Below are positions 1-9,923 of a DNA stretch of 64,000 bases, piece after piece. The notes beneath the pieces are model-generated. The model was not told the origin of the DNA, searched no databases, and saw only the letters and a list, made by a program, of their open reading frames with translations. Numbering within the stretch: position 1 is the stretch's first letter; the number at the start of each line of letters is the position of its first letter. Source of the stretch: Cranoglanis bouderius (lineage: Eukaryota > Chordata > Actinopteri > Siluriformes > Cranoglanididae); NCBI GenBank assembly GCA_023630585.1, contig CM042545.1:558894-622893 (forward strand), written 5' to 3'. Position numbers and translations under genes: made by a program.

Positions 1-337
1 TTCTTCTCATTCGCGCTTAATTTTCTTTGGTACTAAAACCCCTAATTTTTGTCCACGTCTTTGCGGAGTATTGAAGTAGATTGAATTAGAATGAAATGAA
101 TTGAAGTATATTGATATTGAATAATGGTGATGAGTTAGAATAACTGAAAGGGACTCGTTATAGTTAAACTTAACGATATGTTCCTAATGATAATGATCGG
201 TAGCGAGGAAGCTCAAGCTTCGTAGTTTTTTCTAGGTTTTTGTTTACCAGGTGTTCCCTGGTCCTTGCGCTAGTTTTGGAGTTTTTTGTTTACCCGGCGC
301 TCCCGCGTTCCTGAATGGATTCCTCGCTACTTCCTGG
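1..337. other. Unrecognised AT-rich DNA
   Basis: I recognise no gene, LTR or RNA here. The stretch is AT-rich with TTGAAT/GAATTG-like runs near 60-120 and does not match the other repeats in this window. From about 230 it turns into TTTTTTG-TTTACC-type phrases that look like decayed copies of the minisatellite that follows. Confidence 0.4.
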
Positions 338-570
338 ATTTTTGCCCTGTTATCCTTTGGAGTAATGTTTCCTGTCTCTCTGGGTTTTTTGCCCTGTAAA
401 CCTTGCGATTCCTATTTAATGTTGTTCAGGTTTTTTGCCCTGTAAACCTTGCGATTCCTATTTAATGATGTTCGGGTTTTTTGCCCTGTAAACCTTGCGA
501 TTCCTATTTAATGATGTTCGGGTTTTTTGCCCTGTAAACCTTGCGATTCCTGTATAATGATGTTCGGGTG
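338..570. repeat. 46-bp minisatellite, about 4 good units
   Basis: The phrase TTTTTTGCCCTGTAAACC recurs with GCCC at 391, 437, 483 and 529, an exact 46-bp period. A weaker unit with GCCC at 346 precedes them. Units differ by one to three bases, most in the last unit (TGTATAATG instead of TATTTAATG). Short open frames across it are by-products of the repeat. 571-647 is unrecognised. Confidence 0.9.
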
Positions 571-647
571 TTTTTGTTCCTAATAAACTGACCACTTTCC
601 CCTGCGAGTGCATCCTATCTGACTCTTCACCCAAGTAACGTAACACA

Positions 648-2075
648 TGGATTTTAATAACTACATAAAACTACTGATATACAAAACTAGGTATAAACAA
701 ATAATACATATATACAGGGTAAGTGAAAGAAACAAAAGGAAAAATGATGAAAATAACAGAATGGCAGAACACACAACAGTTTAACCTCGAGAATGAGCAA
801 TGAATTGAAATTCACCTTCAACAGGGGCACTGGCTTAAAAGGACACCCCTATAGATCAATTAAAATTTATACTTGGATTAATTTTATGCCATTCATGACT
901 GTCCTTGGTTTGTAGATTTAGCGAGGACTTTGCTGAATCTTCCACGTTGGTAGACTCGGGGGTGAAGGGAGTTGGGTCCGGCCAAAGTAGAAAGAAGAAA
1001 GAAAACAGTAATTGCCATGTGGTTTAACGAGACAAAGGAGAGGCCGGAGGAGTACTGGAAAAAGGAGGCGGAAGAGAGCAAGTCCGCGAGAAAGAGAGAG
1101 AAAAGTGAAGTCAAAGTAAAGACATAGGAGAAAGTAAAGTGTAGGTAAAGAGAAGAAGGGTAAAAAGAAGAAGAGTAAGAAGAAGTAGTTAAAAAGGACG
1201 AAGTATAGAGGAACGCGTGTCGCAGTCTTTTATGGACAATGCCAACGTACACGCCTCTCTGAGCTGCTGGCGAATCCAGAGAGAGATGAGAATGTTCTGG
1301 GGGGGAGAACGTTCTTGGGCTGTCCCAGAGCAGGTCGCACGTCAAGGCGGGGTTTGTATTAAGTTTCGATTAGGATGAAATATGGAAAAATATAGAATGA
1401 TACATCCCATCTTCCTATAGTATAGTCATAAATTGGCATATTACGAGACAATGATTTTGGAGCCAAACTTCAAGAGGATTATGATATCTTGGACAGTGAA
1501 GGATCATTAGACATGGTTACAGACAACTTAAAATTAGCTTCTCGCTCAAACTATCTAAAATCACTATAGTTAGGTTATCTAGACACACAACACATGCATA
1601 TATGAATACATTATAACTATCTAGAAATATGATTATATGTTACATTCAAGAGACATTTTCACTGTGTGTGCGTGAGTGTGTGTATGTCCAGAAGAGGGGG
1701 CTGGTGTTCTTCTAAAGGCGTGTGTCTTTGGTCACCTCAGGGTGACCTTTAGGGAGGACGTTTTCCTTGCTAGACCTGTTGGCTCCGATGTTAATCTATG
1801 TGGTCGTAAACAGAGATTAGATCAGAGATTTACAGACCCTTGGTCGGAGTTTTGGTTGACCCCTGCTGATGAACCTAATCGTGAAGTCTCCCAGACGATC
1901 ACACCCGTTAAGTCATGAAAGGTTTCTTTTATTGCAGGTGTAAGTCCTGTATGGGTTCCAAAGAGTCTTTTGAATTCCAAAGGGCATCTGGCCGCAGGAG
2001 GCCTCTCGGAGTTACTCTCGGTCATCTGAGTGGTGAAACTTTTTTATGTTCGGTCTGGGTTAATTCAGAAATCAG
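648..2075 (-). mobile_element. ERV-X LTR fragment, minus orientation
   Basis: Collinear with 10248-11590 and the matching part of 20969-22644, the two LTRs of the inner ERV-X. It shares the blocks starting CATGGATTTTAATAAC, the GGTCACC-TCAG-GGTGACC palindrome (1730-1747) and the final GTTAAT-TCAGAAATCAGT. It lacks about 245 bp at the low-coordinate end and about 20 bp at the other. About 85 extra purine-rich bases lie at 1080-1205 (AAGAAGA runs) relative to the other copies. A 150-codon open frame on the minus strand (893-1345) is not preserved in the other LTR copies and is not called a gene. Confidence 0.85.
1730..1747. promoter_or_regulatory. Conserved LTR palindrome
   Basis: GGTCACCTCAGGGTGACC, two perfect 7-bp inverted arms around TCAG. 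It is identical at 11255-11272 and 22290-22307. The GGTCA/TGACC half-sites resemble nuclear-receptor half-sites, but the 8-bp spacing is not the usual 3 bp. A role as an LTR regulatory site is inference. Confidence 0.4.
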
Positions 2076-3369
2076 TGCCCATAGCCCAAAGAGGCGTGTG
2101 TGTTGGTGTTGTCTTTAAAACAACACCACGCTTTGAAACTCTCTCTCTCTCTTCAGTCTCACTTCACTCTCTTCTTCAACTCTTCACTTCAACTTGACAC
2201 TCTTTCCGGCTTCTCTCCCCCAGGGCCACGTGCCCCGGGAAGAGGAGACCAGGGTCTCTCTCTCTCTCAGACAAAAGATGCAACCGCCTCACGGACCACG
2301 CCTTTTCAAACAGCACGACGAACCAGCGAACTCTACACGACCTCGCGCGAACTTTCATACCGAAGTCATGTAAATATAGTTAATGGATCTATATCTGCGT
2401 TAAAGATTGTACCCCTGTTTACAGGAGATTTAAGTTCATTGCTGATTTTGAAAAAGTTGTGTTTCTGTTTGCCATTCCCTTTTATTTCATTACTTTCTCT
2501 CTATACCTTTTCTTTCCTTGTATATAGATGTACATATGTATGTTTTGCTTAGAGTTAGTCGTATGTATCCATAGTTACATCTTGTTATTAATATCTATTA
2601 TCCCACGCTTGATTGTCTCTGTTTTGGTCACGTGATGAGTCCCTTAAACGCTGCGAGTCTCGCTACGCGCTCTGGAAACGGAGTTTTCCTTCCTGGCCAG
2701 AAGGATAAACTCCCTCTTTAGAGTTCATAATTCCAAACTAGACTACAGCTAATCCTAAAAGCTGATCTAGACCACATACATAGTCATAATTTATTATAAT
2801 CCGTTGTAGTTAATTATCTATAGGTATATGTGCACATACATGAATTCCCTTTCATGGCTGATGTATATTTATAACTTGTCACAACACGCGTTGATTAGAT
2901 TATATATAGATATATTTCATGCCATTTGAGCTAATTCCTTATATAAATTGGATAATATATTTAAATGTGTTAAACATCTTTTAATTTGATACATGAATTG
3001 TATCTGGTGGAGAATATCTTTAAACGTTGCAGATTCATCCGATTTACTACACATTCTGGTAGATAAGGCGGGCACACTTTAAAACTTGTCTCCTTTAAAA
3101 TGGTGCGTTGAATCCAAGCGTGTGCTTCTGTTTCGTTTTTCATGTTTAAAGTTGATCCATTACATTATTCTGGTGGAAAAGAATAATGCTAGTAATGATT
3201 GATTCTTTACATATTTTGGTGGAGATGCGGGCAAGCTTTAAAACTCATCTCCTTTAAATAGATACTTCGAATCCAAGTGTGCGCTTCTGTTTCGTTTTCA
3301 AGCTTAAAGTTGATCCATTACATTATTCTGGTGGAAAAGAATAATGCTAGTAATGTTTGATTCGTTACA
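2076..3369 (+). mobile_element. ERV-X LTR fragment (3' two-thirds), plus orientation
   Basis: Matches 4360-5476 of the complete LTR at 3716-5476, from CCCATAGCCCAAAGAGG to the terminal GATTCGTTACA at 3369. The first third of the LTR is missing and is replaced by an inverted LTR piece ending at 2075. The last 319 bp are a tandem duplication (3051-3208 and 3209-3369). The end is followed by ATAG and satellite DNA, the same context as the 3' LTR at 53307-54525, so this is probably the tail of another ERV-X copy. Confidence 0.85.
3051..3369 (+). repeat. About 160-bp tandem duplication at LTR end
   Basis: Two direct copies, each running from ACATTCTGGT/ACATATTTTGGT through GTTGATCCATTACATTATTC to AATGCTAGTAATG-TTGATTC. 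The second begins with TGGTGGAGATGCGGGC, like the primer-site region just outside the LTR at 5482. It may therefore be a duplication spanning the LTR/leader boundary. The duplicate locus carries the same arrangement near 36060-36385. Confidence 0.75.
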
Positions 3370-3715
3370 ATAGTAACATATGTTATAAATAAGTGAAATT
3401 TGTTATATTATATTGCATCACTGAAGCGAAAACATACATTTGTTAGAAAAACTCGTTTCCTTTGCTCGCAGGTGCTTGAAATTCGCTGTATAGCGCTTTA
3501 GGTGCCTGAAGCGCACACATGAGTATGCACATAGAGGACTGATGAGAAAACATAATGACATCGCACACTTTATGACAGATGACTTTCTTCACGTTAAATT
3601 TGACTTTTTTCACCGTTTCACACTTTATTATGACATGATGTATGTTATTGTGAACAATCATATTTCATGTTATTTTAGGTCAGAGACATGTCTAACATAT
3701 CATAGTGTAACGTCT
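3370..3715 (+). repeat. Single satellite monomer between two ERV-X LTRs
   Basis: 346 bp of the satellite that fills 54.5-64 kb. It contains GAAATTCGCTGTATAGCGC, GACTGATGAGAAAACATAATG and TTATTTTAGGTCAGAGACATG in the same order and orientation. It starts with ATAG directly after the upstream LTR end and ends with ATAG directly before TGTAAC of the next LTR, so it is about one monomer long, bounded by the same target tetranucleotide. Confidence 0.9.
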
Positions 3716-3912
3716 GAACGTATCAAACTAATTTCTGAATCAGCCTGGATCTAGCAAAGAAGTTTCTCTGTGTCTTTGAGCCATGAAACCTTTCCTGTAA
3801 CCCCCCCTCCGGTCTTCCCCAGATGCCATCGGAATGCGACACGACCCCCCCCCCCCCCCCCTTCAGACACACACACACACACACACACTCACACACACAC
3901 ACACACACACAA

Positions 3913-3946
<34 letters not shown>

Positions 3947-5476
3947 GCATACACAAACACAATGGGAGATTCTCTTTTCAATGTAACATCAAATTATATG
4001 TAATTATTCGATGTCCGAATAGTGTGATGTTTTCGTGTTTGCATATATTGTGTGTTTATGTAACATAACTATAATGATTTTACTTAGTTTTAACTGAGGA
4101 TATTATTTTAAATATCTGTAACCATGTTTCACTTGTAATTCTCTTTACAAGTCCATCGAATTTGGTATGAGGTTAATTGTCTAGAGATGCCCTGATTGAT
4201 TATGCCGATCATATTGCAATGGGATACATTATTTCATGCTTTTTCTTAATTTCACACATAATACGGTTTAAAGCGGCTCCTCCCTGGACATGCAAATCCA
4301 GGTCTGAGACCAGACAAAGAGAGTTCATCCCGCCAACAAATCCAACTTCCTGATTGGCCCATAGCCCAAAGAGGTGGGTGTGTTGGTGTTGTCTTTAAAA
4401 CAACACCACGCTTTGAAACTCTCTTCAGTCTCACTTCACTCTCTTCTTCAACTCTTCACTTCAACTTGACTCTCTTTCCGGCTTCTCTCCCCCAGGGCCA
4501 CGTGCCTCGGGAAGAGGAAGCCAGGATCTCTCTCTCCTGGAAGAAAGCTGCAACCGCCTCACGGCCCACGCCTTTTCAAACGGCACGACGAACCAGCGAT
4601 CTCTGCACGACCTCGCGTGAACTTTCAGACCGATGACATGCAAGTATAGTTAATGGATCTATATCTGCTTTTAAGCATGTACCCCTGTTTACAGAATATT
4701 TAAGTTCGTTGCTGATTTTGAAAAAGGCTAATCAGTTTTGTTTTTGTCTGCCATTCCCTTTTATTTCATTACTTTCTCTCTATACCTTTTCTTTCCTTGT
4801 ATATAGATGTACATATGTATGTTTTGCTTAGAGTTAGTCGTGTGTATCCACAGTTATTAAAATATATTATCCCACGCTTGATTGTCTCTGTTTTGGTCAA
4901 GTGATGAGTCCCTTAAACGCTGGGAGTCTCGCTACGCGCTCTGGAAATGGGTATTTCCTTCCTGGCCAGGAGGATAAACTCCCTCTTTAGAGTTCATAAT
5001 TCCAAACTAGACTACAGCTAATCCTAAAAGCTGATCTAGACCACATACATAGTCATAATTAATTAGAATCTGTTGTAGTTAATTATCTATAGGTATATGT
5101 GCACATACATGAATTCCCTTTCATGGCTGATGTATATTTATAACTGGTCACAACACGCGTTGAATAGATATATAGATATATTTCATGCCATTCGAGCTAA
5201 TTCCTCATATAAATTGGAGAATACATTTAAACGTGTTAAATATCTTTTAATTCGTTACATGAATTGTAACTGGTGGAGAATATTTTTAAACGTTGCAGAT
5301 TCATCCGATTTACTACACATTCTGGTAGATAAGGCGGGCACGCTTTAAAACTCATCTCCTTTAAAATTGTGCGATGAATCCAAGCGTTCGCTTCTGTTTC
5401 GTTTTCAAGTTTAAAGTTGATCCATTACATTATTCTGGTGGAAAAGAATAATGCTAGTAATGATTGATTCGTTACA
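3716..5476 (+). mobile_element. ERV-X 5' LTR, plus orientation (1761 bp)
   Basis: Starts TGTAACGTCTGAAC after satellite and ends GATTCGTTACA, then a 5-base spacer and TGGTGGAGATTGCGGC. The ends are inverted (TGTAAC/GTTACA), as expected of an LTR. Inside are a poly-C/CA microsatellite (3845-3960), a block shared with 2076-3369 and several TATAAATTGG/TATATGT stretches. A region at 3858-3992 is inverted in the partner 3' LTR (see 53490-53545). Confidence 0.9.
3845..3960. repeat. Poly-C plus (CA)n microsatellite in the LTR
   Basis: A 17-base C run at 3845-3861, then TTCAGA and interrupted (AC)n with AAAGCACAC and AAAGCATACAC interruptions up to CAAACACAATGGG. Low-complexity open frames on both strands (His/Thr or Cys/Val repeats) arise from it and are not genes. 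The corresponding tract in the duplicate is at about 36890-36975. Confidence 0.95.
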
Positions 5477-5859
5477 TTTTTTGGTGGAGATTGCGGCCAG
5501 TGTTTTAAACTTTATTTCGTGAGCAATTCCGTTTCAAATCTAAGCGTGTTTTATTAGATTTTTGTCTTATTAGAATCTGCATTTTCATGCGCTCGACATG
5601 TCAAGTCGTCAGTTGAACCGAGTCACCAGTGAACCGAGTCACCGAGATGAACCAAGTCAGTGAGCCAATTCGCAACGCGACTCCCCTCCCCCACTCCGTT
5701 GATAACTGATAAGCTTTAAGCTCATTGTTTAAGCTCAAGCATGCTGCAGCGCCATTTTTGTTTGACAAATTTAGCTGTGGTTAAGTGCTTAACGTTAAAA
5801 CTGCGGTTCTTAACATTAAATTTGTGTCTGAAGACGATGAAATCGCATTACAGCACATC
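5477..5859 (+). mobile_element. ERV-X leader, part 1, with primer-site-like start
   Basis: Non-coding 5' leader directly after the LTR. TGGTGGAGATTGCGGC at 5482 sits 5 bases beyond the LTR end, the position of a primer-binding site, and begins TGG as expected for a tRNA 3' CCA. I could not match it confidently to a tRNA. The segment from about 5695 (GTTGATAACTGA...) to GATGAAATCGCA matches, on the opposite strand, the leader of the inner ERV-X at about 20690-20830. It breaks at 5859, where ERV-Y begins. Confidence 0.8.
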
Positions 5860-7209
5860 TGTTGGCAAAAGTTTATGCCTCAGAGAGACCGCAGAGCCTC
5901 CCTCCGAGCTCCGACATCCAGGGTGGAGTTAAAGTTCTTCACGGCTGTTTTAGGCTTTTCCAGCTCTTGTTTCACTCAAACTACTGCCAATAAATCGAGA
6001 TTCTTTAAACTTGGATGAGAAAGAGCAAACGTTGTTTTTAATGCAATCCAAAAACATAAAAATCCATTGAGCTCAAGGAGAACAACACTCACAATACAAA
6101 ACACATTTCTATGTCATTGTAAGCAAGTGCATATCAGCATCCACTGCATCCTCAGTGTCCTCTGTGTTCTCAAAAACTCCCCAGAAAGTCCCCACTATTT
6201 ATCCTCGGTTGCTGTGAAGCGCCTCCTTTCTTAATTTGCATATGCCCTGGCAGATTCCCCTTATTTTCTAGTATGGCCCTTCTGGCCCCTCCTATTCTAA
6301 TTTACATCCTTCGCCAAATTCCCCTTATTTTCCACTTTTCTGGGAACCTCCTCTTTATGCGTCATTTTTTGACTCATAGCCCGTTCTCTGGATTTCCCCT
6401 TATTTCCCGGTTTTATTCATTTCCTTATGCCCTTTTTGGATGTTCCTGTCTTCTAGATTTCCCCTTATTTTTGGCTTTTGGCGTCATTCGTTAAAAAAAA
6501 ACTGTCTGTATTTAAACTAAACTTCCTAGTTTTTGGCACATTCCGCAGTGCCACCAGATGCCTCACCGTTATTTCAAGATGCCTAAAATGTGTGAGTTTC
6601 ATTTTACTCTTCTCATTTTATTATTTTTTACTCTAAGCAATTACTCTTATTATGCTTTGTACTCCTATATTGTATGTAATGCTGTTTTTGTATAGTTTAA
6701 GTAATGCCTTGGATATATTCTTATAAGCTGTGTCTCTAGATTTTTAGCAAGCCTTGTTTATGCAATACACTCCTTAAGCATGACTATTACTATTATTATT
6801 ATTGTAATAATATAATATATTATTATGTATTAGTGTTATTGTCCGGCTACTTGTTTAATTTCTGGCAAGCGTGGGTGTTCCTATTTCTTAGAACTCCCCT
6901 GACTCATGTCCATCATCTGTGTTTTCTTCTAGCCCGCCCACGTGGTCCTTTCCCACCTGCCTCTGGGACATCTGAACTCGCCCTCTATCATCGCTATCAG
7001 CTGACACACTTGGCCACCGGTATTTCTAATTACCTGGAGCAGCTCTACAGCACACGTTTACCTAATGATCCTCTGTTTCCCATCCAAATTTCTCAAAGGG
7101 TTAGAATGGAGTCCATATCTACGCAGACACCCATGTCATTTATCAATTCTCGTTCTACTCAAACCCCAATGTTTCTGGTGATGACCACATCTCAGTCCAC
7201 CCAGACTGA
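5860..7209 (-). mobile_element. ERV-Y 3' LTR, lacking the start of U3
   Basis: Aligns with the 5' LTRs at 29006 and 48924 from their U5 end (TGTTGGCAAAAG here, TGTCGGAAAAAG there, read on the plus strand) up to CACCCAGACTGA, where it jumps into integrase. On the minus strand, GGATAAATAG at 6195-6204 is a TATA-like box, and an ATTAAA polyadenylation-type signal follows in R/U5. The same junction occurs at 40232, so the loss predates the duplication. A plus-strand open frame crosses the LTR (see 6833-7300). Confidence 0.85.
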
Positions 7210-7300
7210 ATGCCATTGGCATGGGACGCCCTGTGACCATTTCGTGTGGCGTCAAATGTGTCATGCGGTTTGTCTGCATATGCATTTTCATCAGTGCTAG
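6833..7300 (+). other. Antisense open frame in ERV-Y LTR (uncertain)
   Basis: 155 codons on the strand opposite gag-pol. The middle looks protein-like: after a TTCTTCTAG acceptor-like site it reads LYHRYQLTHL and NYLEQLY, then three STQT motifs (ISTQTP, RSTQTP, QSTQTE) within about 30 residues. TQT is the anchor of the dynein light chain LC8 recognition motif. The last 30 codons are antisense of integrase and are an accident of the deletion. Other LTR copies keep the segments but in two frames. No homologue is recognised; it may be a chance frame or a decayed antisense gene. Confidence 0.3.
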
Positions 7301-7591
7301 GGGTAGCACCTGAACCCATGTCAAATCTGTGCTTGCGCAAATTTTCCCAGTTTTTGCCTTCAATATCCCATTCGCCCTTTCTACCTTTCCCTGTGACTGG
7401 GGATGATTCATGCATCCCATCCACTGTTTTATGTGAAGCACCTCTGTAATTGCTTTGATAACGTCATTCGCAAAGTGCGGACCATTATCCGAACTCAGTT
7501 TGTCTGGTACGCCAAAACGCGGGATCACTTCCCTACACAAGAACTTTCCCACTGCCTTAGCATCAATGTTTCTTGTAGCCGTAGCCTCCAC
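7210..7591 (-). pseudogene. pol: ERV-Y integrase catalytic core, truncated
   Basis: The integrase core joins viral cDNA ends to host DNA. On the minus strand the frame reads WVEAT near its start, then the second catalytic Asp in SDNGPHF (about 7475) and the catalytic Glu in QGKVERANG. It then breaks after MVTGRPM at 7210, where LTR sequence begins (the open frame continues into the LTR to 7136 by chance). The C-terminal domain is lost. A short deletion and frame change separate it from the upstream block, which carries the first catalytic Asp. The same lesions are present at 40233-40611. Confidence 0.85.
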
Positions 7592-7598
7592 CCACCAG

Positions 7599-8430
7599 CT
7601 AAAGAGATCTTATGTAGCGGCCTCCCTCTTTCCTGTCTACCATATCAACGAAATCCATCATTAGATGTTGAAACGGGCCTTGAGGCTCAGGAATGTGACC
7701 TATTGGGGCTGTGAAATGCTTTCTCACGTTTCGTTCTGCACACACGGCGCACACTCTCAGTGCCTTATCTACCATGTTGGACAGATATGGTGACCACCAT
7801 TCCCTACATATGGTATGAATGACCACCCGCCTGTTACAGTGATCCACCCCATGTGCTTCCTTGATCAGCATTGGCAACAATGCCAATGGGGCCACCCACA
7901 CTCCATCTACACTTCTCCAAATCCTAGTGTTTGGCTCCCTAACAGCTCCGCGTTTCTTCCATAGCTCTATTTCCTCTGGGCTTGCTGCCTCTTGGCAATC
8001 TCTAAGACTGTCCTCTGACATTCCTTCTGCCTCTCTCATCTCTGTCTCCTCTTCCTCCGATTCTCCTGCCTGCATCATGACTTTTATGGAATCATCTCCT
8101 ACTGCTGCTCTTTTGGCTGCTTCATCAGCCGCTGTGTTACCATTAGTCACCATCGTACCATCAGTTTTGTGAGCTTTGCACTTTACTATAGCCAGCTTTT
8201 CTGGCAGCTGTATTGCAGCAAGCAATTCCGATATTGCTGGACCATGCAGTAGGGTTGAGCCATCTGCTCTTTGGAACCCTCTCTGGGCCCATATTGGACC
8301 AAACACGTGGCATACTCCATATGCGTATGCCGAATCAGTGTAGATTGTGCATGGCTTCCCTGCCCCTAGTTTGCACGCAGCTGTGAGTGCCTTGATTTCT
8401 GCTAACTGGGCTGAGCATGGTTGGGGAACT
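7599..8430 (-). pseudogene. pol: ERV-Y RNase H C-terminal part and integrase zinc domain
   Basis: Minus-strand frame starting within RNase H: the active-site Glu (AEIKAL) and Asp (YTDSAYA) lie near 8330-8400, and the last Asp is in NTAADEAAK. An acidic linker (ESEEEETEMREAEG) follows. The integrase HHCC zinc module is HGVDH...CAVC (about 7730-7865), then the first catalytic Asp in MMDFVDM. It ends in a stop after RYIRSL at 7599, where several residues of integrase appear deleted. These domains degrade the RNA of the RNA-DNA hybrid and recognise viral DNA ends respectively. Confidence 0.85.
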
Positions 8431-8444
8431 GTTGTTTCTATGAC

Positions 8445-9164
8445 TGACTCCTATTTTCCTGTGTCCCCGTTGTACTGTACCACGGCATAGGCTGCCTTGC
8501 AACCTTCCATGGTGCGATAGCAGGAACCGTCTACAAAGAACACATGTTGTGCTTCTGGTAAAGGATTTGCCATTAAATCTGAACGTGCTTTTAGGAATTT
8601 CTCAGATTCTTCTGTACAGCAGTGTGGAGGTCCATCAATTGGGAGAACCAATCTCTCGGCTGGGTTAACTGTGCTACATCGTTCGATTGTCAATTCTGGA
8701 GCTGAGAGAATGAAATCATAGCCTGTGCGCCGTGCATTGGTTATTACAAACGTCTGACTAGTTAGTAGAGCGTGTAACGCATGTGACATGTACAAGGTTA
8801 CTGGGTGCCCCATTGTGATTGAGGATGCCTTTTGGTATGCAAATACTGCGGCTGAAATCACTCGGTAACATGGGGGCATACCTTTCTCAACGTTATCGAG
8901 TGTGGTACTAAAGTATGCAATCGGCTGCTTTCTCACCCCTTGTTGTTCTTGCATTAGTATGGCTGATGCGAACCCTTTTCTTTCGGACACATACAGATGA
9001 AAGGGCTTACTGTAATCTGGGCTTGCTAGCACCGGGGCTGATGCAAGTGCACTCTTCAGTAGTTCAAATGCTGCCTGCCCATCAGGGGTCCAGGTCAGCG
9101 GGGCACTTGGCTTTGTTTGATCTGCGGCTTTTATCATGTCTCTGAGCGGTTGTGCCTTGAGCAC
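8445..9164 (-). pseudogene. pol: ERV-Y RT connection and RNase H N-terminal part
   Basis: 237 codons open on the minus strand. LTWTPDGQAAFELLK and KPFHLYVSERKGFASAIL are typical of the RT thumb/connection region of gammaretrovirus-like pol, followed by a connection domain and the first RNase H Asp in FVDGSCY. An in-frame TAG follows GDTGK at about 8451; the same TAG is present in the duplicate at about 41475. Frame with the RT block upstream is lost around 9165-9280, where FLGMAGF and WIM appear in another frame. Confidence 0.85.
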
Positions 9165-9282
9165 GAAGTCGCATAATCCATGGTCTGCTAAACCCTGCCA
9201 TGCCCAGGAATGACAGCATCTGTCTGACAGTTTGAGGCTGAGGTGCTTTTGTGATAGCTTCCACGTGCACGGGTGATATTGC

Positions 9283-9804
9283 TCAGGTTGTCCCTTCTAG
9301 TACCCTTCCCAAATATTCTACCTTCTGCTGGCAGAATTGCAATTTTTCCTTGCTTACTTTGTGCCCATTGTTTGCCAATGTTCTTAGCACCGTCAACGAG
9401 TCAGAGAGGCATTGCTCTTTTGTTTGGCTGCAAATCAATAGGTCATTGACATACTGCAGCAACCGGCTTTTGATTTGGAGACTGCCCAAGTCTCGAGCTA
9501 ATACCTGGTTAAATATTGACAGACTTTCACAGTATCCTTGAGGCAACCTCGTGTAGGTATACTGTTTGCCTCTGTAAGTAAATGCAAACCAAGGCCACGA
9601 GTCAGGGTGCAATGGAACACTAAAAAACGCTGAACATAAGTCAATCACTGTGTACCATTTCGTACCTTCAGGAATGTTAGACAGTAATGTGTGTGGGTCC
9701 GGGACCACTGGGGTCTCGGCTATCACCACCTGATTCACTGGTCTTAAATCAATCTCCACTTGTCTGAGTTGGGCTTCCTGACCGGAAAAATCGGAGTATT
9801 GCAC
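9283..9804 (-). pseudogene. pol: ERV-Y reverse transcriptase palm/fingers
   Basis: 173 codons. Visible RT blocks in order: LRQVEIDLRPVNQ (fingers), YTVIDLCSAFFSVPL (first catalytic Asp), FAFTYRGKQYTYTRLPQGY, NQVLARDL, then QYVNDLL at the active site (9452-9463), and VEYLGRVL. The usual YVDD reads YVND, with Asn in place of one of the paired catalytic aspartates, and this is shared with the other copy. About 120 bp upstream the gene is split by the inner ERV-X at 9924. Confidence 0.9.
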
Positions 9805-9919
9805 TGGCTTTTTGTTGGGATTAGGACTCCTGCTTTCACCAACCCTTCAATTGTTGGCCCTATCCCTTCTTCTGCTTGTGGCGACAGCGGGTATTGCCGT
9901 TGGTATGGTAATTGAATGC

Positions 9920-9923
9920 TTGG
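9920..9923. repeat. Target-site duplication TTGG (left)
   Basis: TTGG immediately before the inner ERV-X (TGTAGCG...) and again at 22645-22648 immediately after it (...TTGCTACA). The duplicate locus has a single TTGG at 42933-42936 in GAATGCTTGGTTTCATTTG, the empty site. Confidence 0.95.

Noticed and set aside
3723..4068. Open frames rich in Cys/Val or His/Thr
   Set aside because: Translation of a (CA)n microsatellite in several frames; not coding.
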